IMG/VR virus record: IMGVR_UViG_3300038715_000034
Coordinates: 1-32,413 of that record
Reading direction: 5' to 3' (one strand)
Length of the DNA: 32,413 nucleotides
Origin: a virus
A model generated the notes under the pieces. That model was not told where the DNA came from. It searched no databases and saw only the letters and a list, made by a program, of their open reading frames with translations. Positions 14,609 through 22,229 of this stretch are shown here, piece by piece. Every line of letters begins with the position of its first letter. Within the stretch, counting starts at the first letter, position 1. The position numbers and the translations under genes were made by a program.

Positions 14609-14831
14609 CCTCAAATTGGTTATGCAACCAACACCAATTCTGCGTAGGATATAACCTATCGTAATAATAATGGACTACTGAATCAGTACCCATTATTTCT
14701 ATGAACACTGTATTGGAATCACTAGGCGATATTTGCCACCCCGCAACACTCCAACCACCAGAACAATTAAGACTGGAAAGTGTAAGTAACAGAAATATCA
14801 TAAGATGTACTAATTTCATAATCCACTTCAT
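14586..14831 (-). CDS. Possible lipoprotein, o-spanin-like (81 aa)
   Basis: A signal-like N terminus (K-L-V-H-L-M-I-F-L-L-L-T-L) leads to S-S-L-N-C-S-G-G. This is a near lipobox, but with N before the cysteine instead of the preferred G, A or S. The remaining 58 residues are soluble and rich in aromatic residues, including W-C-W-L-H. An outer-membrane spanin partner for the neighbouring coiled-coil proteins is possible. Alternative ATGs lie at 14819 and further in. Confidence 0.45.
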   Translation of the reverse strand: MKWIMKLVHLMIFLLLTLSSLNCSGGWSVAGWQISPSDSNTVFIEIMGTDSVVHYYYDRLYPTQNWCWLHNQFEDVQRIEN

Positions 14832-14840
14832 AATTTATTT

Positions 14841-15131
14841 TCATAATACTATCCACCAGGCTATGGCAGTTTCTACGATAATATCCGCAATAGTATTATA
14901 TGCCCATCGCCTTTTACTGCCATACGGTTTCCAATTCTCAATATAATATTCAAATACTTCCCATAGTACGCCAACAATAAAAACTCCCATAACGCACCAA
15001 AAGTTAGTCCAACCCCACCACTGGAATATTTTGCACAGAAACGCACCCGCAGCAATGTGGTATGAGGTCCAACCATCTAACTGGCCAGTCTTGAGTTGCC
15101 ACGATACTAGCTTTGATAAAGGACTATTCAT
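14841..15131 (-). CDS. Multi-span membrane protein (96 aa)
   Basis: A hydrophobic protein with two to three likely transmembrane helices. One is around C-V-M-G-V-F-I-V-G-V-L-W-E-V-F-E-Y-Y and one at the C terminus, I-V-E-T-A-I-A-W-W-I-V-L. An H-I-A-A-G-A-F segment and the W-E-V-F-E-Y motif are reminiscent of small VanZ-like or DUF2238-like membrane proteins. It lies in the membrane/lysis cluster with ATGA overlap to the previous gene. A holin role is possible but the charge pattern is not diagnostic. Confidence 0.55.
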   Translation of the reverse strand: MNSPLSKLVSWQLKTGQLDGWTSYHIAAGAFLCKIFQWWGWTNFWCVMGVFIVGVLWEVFEYYIENWKPYGSKRRWAYNTIADIIVETAIAWWIVL

Positions 15132-15418
15132 CGATTAACTACCTTGTTTTCAATAATTTTATGTTTTACAATATCGATGCGCCCATGATTATCTGAATCC
15201 TTTAAAGATTCGCACTGTTTAACGTACTCTTCTTCAATGGTTTTGAAGCTGTCTGATCTTTTAATTATCTCCTCACCTACGCGTAAAAAATACTTTTTAC
15301 TGTTTGGATAGGTTAACGAGAATAGTGTACCATCATTTAGCTTTAAATTTTTAGTCATACCTTGCTTACTATTCAAGTGGATCACAACATCATTATCATG
15401 GGCGCATCTAATAATCAC
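15128..15418 (-). CDS. Hypothetical protein (96 aa)
   Basis: Starts at a GTG overlapping the previous TGA (GTGA). The first half is strand-like (I-I-R-C-A-H-D-N-D-V-V-I-H-L), the second helical and charged. No membrane segment. Gene neighbours are a DUF6447-like gene and a membrane protein. Not recognised. Confidence 0.55.
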   Translation of the reverse strand: MIIRCAHDNDVVIHLNSKQGMTKNLKLNDGTLFSLTYPNSKKYFLRVGEEIIKRSDSFKTIEEEYVKQCESLKDSDNHGRIDIVKHKIIENKVVNR

Positions 15419-15630
15419 TCTTCTTCTACCTCTAGCGATTCTTTTAACATTTTAACAAATGCATCGTGACCTACTCTAAGTTGGTCTGCAATAAACCCAT
15501 TAGATGCCTGTTTGTTTTGTATGTCGTTTATATGATTTACCATCATCTTCTGTTCATCAGTTAAGTCCTCAATGATATATTCTTTACCATCAAGATTAAT
15601 AACTGGCTTTTCTTTTTTTTCTTTAGCCAT
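15415..15630 (-). CDS. Small conserved phage protein, DUF6447-like (71 aa)
   Basis: It starts with lysine-rich A-K-E-K-K-E-K-P, then V-I-N-L-D-G-K-E-Y-I-I-E-D-L-T-D-E-Q-K, then a helix ending acidic (V-E-E-E). The D-G-K-E-Y...L-T-D-E pattern is frequent in small marine phage proteins near tail fibres. The ATG has AAGGAG six bases upstream. Function is unknown. Confidence 0.65.
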   Translation of the reverse strand: MAKEKKEKPVINLDGKEYIIEDLTDEQKMMVNHINDIQNKQASNGFIADQLRVGHDAFVKMLKESLEVEEE

Positions 15631-15648
15631 TATTGACTCCTTGTTTAG

Positions 15649-15687
15649 TTAACAATTACAATCTTTACAATTACAGCATTTACACAT
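15649..15687 (-). CDS. Cysteine-rich 12-residue micro-ORF
   Basis: The sequence M-C-K-C-C-N-C-K-D-C-N-C ends in TAA. Six of the twelve residues are cysteine in a C-x-C-C-x-C-x-x-C-x-C arrangement like a metallothionein fragment. The ATG comes one base after the fibre stop codon, with GAAGG near the end of the fibre gene as a ribosome site. It fits the tight packing of the operon. Whether it is translated is unknown. Confidence 0.4.
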   Translation of the reverse strand: MCKCCNCKDCNC

Positions 15688-15688
15688 T

Positions 15689-18600
15689 TTATTTACCTTC
15701 TAATTCTTCTACTCTTGCAGATAATTCTTGTACAGCTTTAATTAAAGGAAAAATAAGATTTCCATAAGTTAAAGTCTTAATACCGCTATCTTGAGTAGGT
15801 GCATAGGTTTCTGTATTTCCAACATTATGCTTTTCAAGTGCTTCTATAACTTCTTGTGCAATTAACCCAACTTGTGTTTCTGTTGGGTCATCTGGTCTTT
15901 CATATTTTGATTTGCCATCTTCATCTTTTTCATCCCACTTGCTATGTCGTATTTCATCTGGATAGTCTACTGGATTTTTATAGATATATGTTTTAAGGTT
16001 TAATTCTTTTATAAAATCAACACCTTTCAAATCATAATCTTCTACGTTCTTTTTAGTCCTTTCATCAGATGAATATGCAGTAATACTTGTAACTTGTGCG
16101 TTAATAGCCGATATACTTGTATTGCCTAATGATACTTGATTTGCACCAACTCCTGTTACCCCATATCCTAAAACCACTTCATTACCTGAGTCTACAGCAC
16201 TAATATCTGAATCTGCTCCAACAATAACATTCTGAACGCCAGCTGTAATAGCATCTCCAGATGCAGAGCCAACGGCAACATTTTGCCTTCCTGAAGTAAC
16301 AGCACCTAATGCCTCGTAACCAAATGCGGTATTATTATCTGCTGTAGAGGTTAAGTTGCCATCAAGAGACGCATAGCCAATTGCAGTATTTTGAGATGCT
16401 CCAGCATTTGTGCCAGACATAGCCGATGCACCAATTGCTATATTCCTTTTATTTTCAGAAGATGTAGATGCTCCACCTAATGCTCCATAACCTAAAGCAA
16501 CATTGTCCTCGCCTACAGTTAGTTCATCCATTGCCTGAAATCCTACAGCGGTGTTTCTTACTCCAGAAGTCAATGCCTTTAATGCTCTGAATCCTACAGC
16601 AACCAGTCCTGTTTGAGGAGTAACTCCTGTACTCATTATTGCTTCGTGACCTATGGCAACATTACCTTGACTAACAGATGCTCCTGAGTCTGCCATTGAA
16701 CCAGCAAGAAAAGCACTATTACCAATAGCAATATTACTGTTTGCTCTTGCATCATTGTGTACACCAGCATTTAATGAACCCATTGCATCTACACCAATAG
16801 CAATATTATCAGAACCACCATTATTACCATCATCACCAGCTAAAGCATCCAATGCTTGATAACCTATTGCCGTGTTTCGATTGCCTTGTAACAATGAAAG
16901 TGAAGCTTGGTATCCGATAGCTACGTTCTTTTCTCCAGAAGTCAATGCTGAAAGAGCATTATGACCTACGGCTACTGTACCATCTGATGCAGAACTTAAA
17001 GAACCGCTTAATGTAGTTGTTCCTATAGCTACACAGTTACTTGCATTTCCATTTCCGCCCAAAGCCTGACTACCAATACCAACATTACTACCATTTGTAT
17101 CAAATGTTTCACCAGCTCGATAACCTAACAGAACATTACCATCTCCAGTAGTAATTGAACTACCAGCATTAAAACCAAATAGAGTATTGTTATTTCCGCC
17201 AGATGCTATTGCATCACCAGCAGTTCTTCCAAATACAGTATTAGCTGTACCACTATCATTATTAGAAAGTGAGATTCTGGAGTTGTTATCAAGTATGAAT
17301 CTTGTATTGTTTCCATTAACACCAAAGTGAATTTCACCTTCAGACCTTAAGCACATTACATAGGCCTTACTGGCAGTTGAAGAAAGAAAAGCCCCACCAT
17401 CACTATCGTCTACACCAATTAAACCCCTGAGAGCACTACTATCAGCCTCAAATCTAATTTGTGTTGCTCCTGTACTGGTATTTTCAATAACAATTCCATC
17501 AGCAGATGTTGATGATGAAATATGTAACTTCTTATCTGGGCTAACTTCGTTTATACCAACATCTCCTCCACCCGCATTCAGTATTAAGTTTCTCCAAGCA
17601 GTTCCGGGTGTCAATGCACCAATATAACCTCTATTATTTGTTTGGTCATAAGATATAAATACATTACCACCAGTTGTGCCACCTTCTCCAACTGTAAAAA
17701 ATTTATTACTGTAAGCAGTTGGAGTTCCATCTGTATCACTTGTTGTTACTACAGTTAGCTTACTTGATGTATCAGAACCTATACCAACATTTCCATCGTC
17801 AGAAATAACCATCCTTTGTGTAGGTAAGGTATCTGTAGTTACATTTCTTGTGTAGAATGTTAAGTTGCCTTTAGTGTCTCCACTTGTAGATGTTTCTTCA
17901 AATCCTATGTATGCTGGAGCATTTGTGTTGGTTAGTACATCAGTATAACCAAAGCCAATCATAAACTTACCTAATCCACCGCTACCAAAATCTTCACTAC
18001 CCAACTGTATATATGCATTACTTGCTGTAATACTCAAAGGTGCAGATGCTGAACCATTTGATAAAGTTAGCTTACCTGACGGAGAAACTGTGCCAAGACC
18101 TAATTTTCCTGACGAATTAAACCTTGAAACCTCTGTGCTTCCAATTAAAAATCTAACAGATTGACCAGTGTGACTTGCAAGTTTTACTATACCACCAGAG
18201 CCATCTAATGAAACATTTGTGCTTACATCAGAATCATCTAATCGTAGGAGTGGTGTTGAATTACTTATAAATATATCACCAGCAAAAGTAGCCGATTGAT
18301 CAGAGCCTAATGTAAGTGCAACAGCATCAACAGTCGAACCACTTGGAGTGGTTTCAAAAATCATTTTAGTAGGTGAAGATGAACTTGTAAAGTCTGCATC
18401 TGCGTGTAATCTTATTCTTCCTATGTCGGCTATAGAAGATTCACCACCTCTAAATAGTATAGCACCAATTGCATCATTATTAGCTACACTTGTATCAACT
18501 CTTTCTAATTGTATAAAAGCATCTGTTGAACTTGCAATGTGTAGCAGTTGTGTTGGAGAATCTGTGCCTATACCCAGTCCTGTATCTGTAAGTCTCATTC

Positions 18601-19033
18601 TCTCAGCACTTCCAGTAGCAAATCTTATATCATCTGCTCTAAATCCTAATGGCTTTAATGTAGAGCCACCGCTATCAACTACTTGAAGTGCAAAGTTACC
18701 AGAACCAACTTCGCCTATGTTTGATGCAAAATAACCTCTTGCATTACTGCTGATATTTATATCAAGCTTTCCAGTTGGCGTGACTCCTATACCAACTCGT
18801 GAATTAGTAGTGTCAACAACCATTACATCACCACCATCACCATTCTTGCGTACAAGTAAGGCTTCTGTGTTAGTGACATCTATTACTTGTGTACCTTCTA
18901 TGATCTCATCAAAACTAAGACTACCACCGCCATCTACCTGGAGATCACCATTGATGACCAAGTCTCCTGTGATCGTACCGCCAGATGAGATTTGCGCTGA
19001 TGTGTTGCTAATTAAATTTTTAAAGGATGCCAT
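15689..19033 (-). CDS. Tail fibre/spike with S74 chaperone domain
   Basis: This is a 1114-residue fibre starting at an ATG with TAGGAG six bases upstream. The N-terminal 90 residues include beta repeats (T-G-D-L-V-I-N-G-D-L). A long strand-rich shaft follows, with segments such as R-V-G-I-G-V-T-P-T-G-K-L repeated. Residues about 600-960 are a run of N-x-x-x-G-x-x-A-L units (for example N-V-A-I-G-Y-Q-A), like the left-handed helices of YadA-type adhesin heads. The C terminus has S-S-D-E-R-T-K-K-N-V, G-V-D-F-I and Q-V-G-L-I-A-Q-E-V, which mark the peptidase S74 intramolecular chaperone. This domain trims itself after trimer folding. It binds the host surface. Its place next to the capsid gene rather than behind the tail genes is unusual. 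Confidence 0.9.
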   Translation of the reverse strand: MASFKNLISNTSAQISSGGTITGDLVINGDLQVDGGGSLSFDEIIEGTQVIDVTNTEALLVRKNGDGGDVMVVDTTNSRVGIGVTPTGKLDINISSNARGYFASNIGEVGSGNFALQVVDSGGSTLKPLGFRADDIRFATGSAERMRLTDTGLGIGTDSPTQLLHIASSTDAFIQLERVDTSVANNDAIGAILFRGGESSIADIGRIRLHADADFTSSSSPTKMIFETTPSGSTVDAVALTLGSDQSATFAGDIFISNSTPLLRLDDSDVSTNVSLDGSGGIVKLASHTGQSVRFLIGSTEVSRFNSSGKLGLGTVSPSGKLTLSNGSASAPLSITASNAYIQLGSEDFGSGGLGKFMIGFGYTDVLTNTNAPAYIGFEETSTSGDTKGNLTFYTRNVTTDTLPTQRMVISDDGNVGIGSDTSSKLTVVTTSDTDGTPTAYSNKFFTVGEGGTTGGNVFISYDQTNNRGYIGALTPGTAWRNLILNAGGGDVGINEVSPDKKLHISSSTSADGIVIENTSTGATQIRFEADSSALRGLIGVDDSDGGAFLSSTASKAYVMCLRSEGEIHFGVNGNNTRFILDNNSRISLSNNDSGTANTVFGRTAGDAIASGGNNNTLFGFNAGSSITTGDGNVLLGYRAGETFDTNGSNVGIGSQALGGNGNASNCVAIGTTTLSGSLSSASDGTVAVGHNALSALTSGEKNVAIGYQASLSLLQGNRNTAIGYQALDALAGDDGNNGGSDNIAIGVDAMGSLNAGVHNDARANSNIAIGNSAFLAGSMADSGASVSQGNVAIGHEAIMSTGVTPQTGLVAVGFRALKALTSGVRNTAVGFQAMDELTVGEDNVALGYGALGGASTSSENKRNIAIGASAMSGTNAGASQNTAIGYASLDGNLTSTADNNTAFGYEALGAVTSGRQNVAVGSASGDAITAGVQNVIVGADSDISAVDSGNEVVLGYGVTGVGANQVSLGNTSISAINAQVTSITAYSSDERTKKNVEDYDLKGVDFIKELNLKTYIYKNPVDYPDEIRHSKWDEKDEDGKSKYERPDDPTETQVGLIAQEVIEALEKHNVGNTETYAPTQDSGIKTLTYGNLIFPLIKAVQELSARVEELEGK

Positions 19034-19042
19034 GCTGCGCTC

Positions 19043-19375
19043 CTATGCTAGTACGATGCGTACAGTAGCTGTAGCACCTTTACCGAGTAAGTGTAAATAA
19101 ACTGCTGAACCAATACCATGAGGTACATTAAGTTCATAAATAGTATCTCCGCCCGCTAAATACAGGCTATTTGACGTGTTTATCATATCACTAGAGCTAC
19201 TACTGAATCCATAATAAATATCGCTACTAGGCTGTAATATGACGCTGTGTACCGAGCTTACATCTAAATTATATTCTGAGCCTGTGGTAACACTTTGTGC
19301 GGATTGTACTGAATGATTTGCAGAACTGCTGATATTCAGTGACTCAACCACTGAATGTTTGGATAGATCAGCCAT
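19043..19375 (-). CDS. Small virion-type protein (110 aa)
   Basis: Soluble and serine-rich. The middle and C terminus are strand-like, with Y-N-L-D-V-S-S-V-H-S-V-I-L-Q and Y-E-L-N-V-P-H-G, ending A-T-A-T-V-R-I-V-L-A. It lies between the capsid gene and the fibre, so a capsid decoration protein or fibre-base protein is plausible. The ATG overlaps the end of a tiny ORF. Not recognised as a named family. Confidence 0.6.
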   Translation of the reverse strand: MADLSKHSVVESLNISSSANHSVQSAQSVTTGSEYNLDVSSVHSVILQPSSDIYYGFSSSSSDMINTSNSLYLAGGDTIYELNVPHGIGSAVYLHLLGKGATATVRIVLA

Positions 19376-19427
19376 CTTGTTTCTCCTTTCTGAATGCCTT
19401 ACCGAGCGTGACTTGTCTCATGGGCAT
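19368..19427 (-). CDS. Possible 19-residue ORF
   Basis: Reads M-P-M-R-Q-V-T-L-G-K-A-F-R-K-E-K-Q-D-G and ends in a TGA that overlaps the next gene's ATG region. It fills the gap between the zinc-ribbon gene and the virion protein, and its end carries the AAGGAG used by the next gene. No ribosome site of its own is clear, so coding is doubtful. Confidence 0.3.
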   Translation of the reverse strand: MPMRQVTLGKAFRKEKQDG

Positions 19428-19432
19428 TTCGG

Positions 19433-19618
19433 TTATTCTATGATGTTTTGTTCTCTTAAACTTGCATCACTTATTGTTTTCATATGAATGATTGGACTTG
19501 CTATCAACTTGCGAACCTTTACCGATTTACACTTTGGGCAAGTAATTTTATCATCCTTGGACCATAATAGTTCCCATTTATAGTTGCAACGATGACATAG
19601 AAAATCGTTTGTTTTCAT
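19433..19618 (-). CDS. Zinc-ribbon protein (61 aa)
   Basis: Two C-x-x-C pairs, C-H-R-C near residue 8 and C-P-K-C near residue 28, frame a short aromatic hairpin (N-Y-K-W-E-L-L-W). This gives a zinc ribbon much like FmdB-type regulatory proteins. The C-terminal half is a helix with no further motif. It overlaps the lysine-rich gene in ATGA. It probably binds nucleic acid or protein. Its place right behind the capsid terminator suggests partial read-through or a separate promoter. Confidence 0.65.
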   Translation of the reverse strand: MKTNDFLCHRCNYKWELLWSKDDKITCPKCKSVKVRKLIASPIIHMKTISDASLREQNIIE

Positions 19619-19776
19619 TTTTTCTTTTTCAAGCTTATCTTTCTTTTTGGCTTTTTTACTTCACCTTTTTCATTACAAGGTTCGCAACCATCTTTGATGT
19701 ATGCGTCAATCTGTTCTTTACTGATTGAATCTAGTTTACCAAAAACTGATCCATCTTTTCTTTTAAAATATTTCAT
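19615..19776 (-). CDS. Lysine-rich small protein (53 aa)
   Basis: Starts M-K-Y-F-K-R-K-D-G-S-V-F-G-K-L-D, has a single C-E-P-C pair near residue 31, and ends in K-K-P-K-R-K-I-S-L-K-K-K-K. The ATG has AAAGGAAAG seven bases upstream. It is first after the capsid terminator. The pattern Y-F-K-R-x-D-G-S-V-F is common in small phage virion-operon proteins. Function is unknown. Confidence 0.65.
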   Translation of the reverse strand: MKYFKRKDGSVFGKLDSISKEQIDAYIKDGCEPCNEKGEVKKPKRKISLKKKK

Positions 19777-19790
19777 TTATCTTTCCTTTT

Positions 19791-19821
19791 AAAAAAGGCA
19801 GGCCAAAAGGCCCGCCTTTTT
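19791..19821 (-). terminator. Rho-independent terminator after the capsid gene
   Basis: Minus-strand RNA folds GGCGGGCC, loop UUUU, GGCCUGCC (one G-U pair), followed by six U. It lies 8 bases beyond the MCP stop codon. The plus strand also ends in five T, so it could work both ways. A partial terminator here would set capsid expression above that of the fibre and tail genes. Confidence 0.9.
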
Positions 19822-19829
19822 ATTATTCC

Positions 19830-21179
19830 TTACGGATTGTTGAAGTTTACAACTCCAAGTGACGTGCTAGAAGCACCATGTGATAAAGACGCACCGAACA
19901 AAATGTCCGCGACCACAGATGTCAAATGTTCCATTAGGCTTTTTATCCTAAATCTCAAACTTTCGTTCGAGTATCGGCATATCTTTTCATCTCGTAAGAT
20001 GGCGCGGTCTCGTGGGAGAATTATTTCATCTCCTATGCTCTGCCCCTGACTACACTTCGTGTAGCCTTCGGTTCGGGTTAGCTTATCAAAGGACTTAGCC
20101 TTCCCGCTTAATACCGCACTAATAATTTGCATAGTCACCTACGCAAACGCCAAATTAATAGCTAGGTGGTCAATGTCGTAGGCCGACTGCACTCTAGGTG
20201 CAATCTGCATAGCCATGTACACTGCTTCTTTTTTGAATATGGACGCTGTTTCGTCTCCACTTCCACCATCATCATCCCAGTCTGTGCTGATAAAGGATTC
20301 CATTCCATAAATCATTCCTACTCCACCAGACACATTAGGATTTTGAGCGTCACCTCTTTGAGATGAGTCAAAGAAGTCTTGAAGACCTAACAAACTCATA
20401 TATGCAGCAGGAGAAGCATACAAGTATGTTTCACCATCAGCATAGTCAAAGCCTGCATCAAGCAGTTTTTGCAAACCACTACGTAGCAACGCAGAGGTTA
20501 TGGTATTATCACTTGATAAACTTACATCATTACCAGTTGCAGACTGAAGTACGTCTACTGCCAAGTAGTTTTCAACCTTTTTAGCCAAGGCATAACCCAT
20601 AGATTGTGCATAAGCTCCAAAAAGATTTGCTGATTCCTGGACACGAACAATATCTTCTATTCTCTTCGCTTCATAATGATGTTGATCAACTGTAATAGTG
20701 ACTTCACTATCAGTGTTGTTTTGATACGTTACCGCACTTCCTGCGGATTTTGCAGCAGCAGTTTCCTCTGTTACCTTTGGTATATGAAGCACATCTCCAG
20801 AAGGTAGCTCAGAAGAAAAATCCATCACTTGATTACGCAACTCAAATTTACGTTCTGCATAATCTAGGATAGCATCCCGCCATCAAATGTTACAGTGAGC
20901 TTTTTATCTCACATCTCCACATTTCTATGGAGTATCGGCATATCTTTTCTACTCAGTAAGTAGTTGCGGACTCTTGGATGGATTATATCTTTTCACCATC
21001 TATGCTCTGCCCCTGACTGCGCTAAACGCAGCCTTCGGTTCGGATTGCCTTATGCTATCGCACTTAGGTTTCCCGCTTAATTCCGCAATAATAATGATCA
21101 TAGTTACCTATGAAAACGTCCTAGCGAACTCTGGGATGAATACTGCCGCGGTAGTGGTTGTTACATTACCATCAGCCAT
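19830..21179 (-). CDS. Major capsid protein, split by two group I introns
   Basis: Spliced from 21179-21127, 20883-20160 and 19922-19830, it gives 289 residues and one stop. The ATG has AAGGA seven bases upstream. The first junction restores A-V-F-I-P-E-L^W-R-D-A-I-L-D-Y, a hallmark capsid start. The second gives D-H-L-A^T-S-V-V-A-D-I-L-F-G, the usual ending strand and loop. Without splicing the first reading frame stops within 9 codons of the first junction, and the middle piece has no sensible start. It follows the scaffold gene directly, as in HK97-type heads, and has the largest coding share of the head operon. A terminator follows. Capsid yield should depend on splicing efficiency. Exon borders are inferred from protein continuity and intron structure, with a possible error of a few bases. 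Confidence 0.88.
19923..20159 (-). ncRNA. Group I intron 2 in the capsid gene (237 nt)
   Basis: The 5' junction follows a U (codon GCU) and the intron ends in G (A-C-A-U-U-U-G). P2 carries a GUGA loop. P3 pairs GUGCGGU (20119-20113) with ACCGCGC (20008-20002). P4 is CGGG with CCCG, and the P6 arm is CUACAC with GUGUAG. P7 is GCAUA with UAUGC, P8 is CAUCU with AGAUG, P9 is CUCGAAC-GAAA-GUUUGAG, and P9.2 is UUAGG with CCUAA. A hairpin GGAGA/UCUCC between P7 and P3' is the extra P7.1-like element of subgroup IA. There is no ORF inside. P1 is short with an A-G mismatch. Confidence 0.88.
20884..21126 (-). ncRNA. Group I intron 1 in the capsid gene (243 nt)
   Basis: It follows a U in the F-I-P-E-L codon run and ends A-C-A-U-U-U-G. 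P1 pairs the exon end with GACGUU, leaving a U-G at the cut. P2 is CAUAG-GUAA-CUAUG. P3 pairs UUGCGGA (21088-21082) with UCCGCAA (20970-20964). P4 is CGGG with UCCG, and the P6 arm is CUGCG with CGCAG. P7 is GCAUA (21005-21001) with UAUGC (20942-20938), P8 is CUACU with AGUAG, P9 has a GAAA loop, and P9.2 is GUGAG with CUCAC. UGGCG of exon 2 could pair with CGCUA at the intron start as P10. No ORF inside. The R and S core segments equal those of intron 2. Confidence 0.9.
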
Positions 21180-21193
21180 TTTTTATTCCTTTT

Positions 21194-21742
21194 TTAAGTT
21201 CCTTTGCGTTTATAGGATTCCAATATGTTGCTCCAATTCATACGCCTGTCTTCGTCTTTTATCTTTCTTAACTCTATATTACCATCATTTACTGGCGCAG
21301 ATGGTGCGCTGGAAACCGCAACGCGTTGTGTTCTAAGTTTCTTTACTACAGCACGCAATGCTTCTATGGGTAACTCCCCAAATGTTGCGTGTTCGTCCTC
21401 TGGTATCTCACTTAAAAGTTCAGCGCGAAGCGATGCTTCTTGCTTATTAGCTCTTTCTACAATGGGTTCGAGTTCTGCGAGCTTGGATGCACGCTCCTCG
21501 GCAAGATTCTTCCATTGTTCTTGCTCTTCCATTTGAGATATTCGAGTATCCTCGATTTCTTTGCGGAGCTTTGCTAGTTCCTGTTCGGCAGCTTGTGCGC
21601 GACCACGATACTTTTTTGACTCTGCAATCAGATTACCAACTTCGAGTTGCTGTTGGTTCTGTTCTTGGGTTTGTTCTGGTCCTACAGGATCAACTGTAGG
21701 TTCAGGCACTGACTGTGCAACTGGTGTTTGTTCTTCGGACAT
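21194..21742 (-). CDS. Scaffolding protein
   Basis: This is a 182-residue soluble protein of mostly charged helix. The first 30 residues are Q-, E- and P-rich and likely disordered. Residues about 40-110 form a strong coiled coil (A-A-E-Q-E-L-A-K-L-R-K-E-I-E-D). A conserved-looking C-terminal segment ends M-N-W-S-N-I-L-E-S-Y-K-R-K. This matches scaffolds that help HK97-type capsids assemble and are then lost or cleaved. No protease motif is visible. It lies immediately before the capsid gene and has TAGGAG six bases from its ATG. Confidence 0.8.
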   Translation of the reverse strand: MSEEQTPVAQSVPEPTVDPVGPEQTQEQNQQQLEVGNLIAESKKYRGRAQAAEQELAKLRKEIEDTRISQMEEQEQWKNLAEERASKLAELEPIVERANKQEASLRAELLSEIPEDEHATFGELPIEALRAVVKKLRTQRVAVSSAPSAPVNDGNIELRKIKDEDRRMNWSNILESYKRKGT

Positions 21743-21752
21743 ACTGTCACTC

Positions 21753-22229
21753 CTATATGTTTACTTTTACGTGTGTCTTGCTCATACGTGATAGGTTCTT
21801 GCCAATAATATTGGCGAAGTCTTTGACGATACCTTCTTCTACTTTATCGCCTAATTCATTATGTTTTTTCTTACCTGGTTCTACAGTGGACCTAAATGGC
21901 ATACCACCTTCACCTTCATTATGAAGAGTGAACTTTGTTCCTTGTTTATTCTTCTTAATACCATATAAAAATTGTATTTCTTGATTTTTTCTTACTGTAG
22001 TACGTTGCACTTGAAATGCATTTAACATTTTGCCAGTATCTTTCAATGTTACTGGTTGTACTTTACCGTTTTTCTTACGATTAGCATAACTCTCAGAATA
22101 ATCATTAAATGTTTTGCCTGTATAATCTTTACCACTAGCAATTTGTTGTTTAGTACGCCTAACCGTATTCTCCGCCATCTTCTTTACGTCAGGCTCTCTA
22201 AATTTTAATATATCTTGTAATTTAAACAT
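21753..22229 (-). CDS. Phage morphogenesis protein, Mu gpG/HK97 gp10-like
   Basis: This is a 158-residue basic protein overlapping the minor head gene by 8 bases. It includes D-Y-T-G-K-T-F-N-D-Y-S-E-S-Y-A-N-R-K, then L-K-D-T-G-K-M-L-N-A-F and H-N-E-G-E-G-G-M-P-F-R. This is the signature of virion morphogenesis proteins, where S/D-T-G-x-L and N-x-G...P-x-R-x-F are conserved (Mu gpG tail completion family). It probably links tail and head or helps tail completion. Its position early in the head operon, before the scaffold, is a known variant arrangement. Confidence 0.75.
   Translation of the reverse strand: MFKLQDILKFREPDVKKMAENTVRRTKQQIASGKDYTGKTFNDYSESYANRKKNGKVQPVTLKDTGKMLNAFQVQRTTVRKNQEIQFLYGIKKNKQGTKFTLHNEGEGGMPFRSTVEPGKKKHNELGDKVEEGIVKDFANIIGKNLSRMSKTHVKVNI

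Noticed and set aside
19830-20138. A separate 102-residue gene behind the capsid
   Set aside because: Its first 70 residues read through intron 2. Only the last 30 are capsid exon 3.
20139-20840. A 233-residue capsid protein starting with M-R-N-Q-V
   Set aside because: It is only the open part of exon 2. The frame continues upstream into D-A-I-L-D-Y-A-E-R-K before this start, and typical capsid N and C termini lie in the outer exons.
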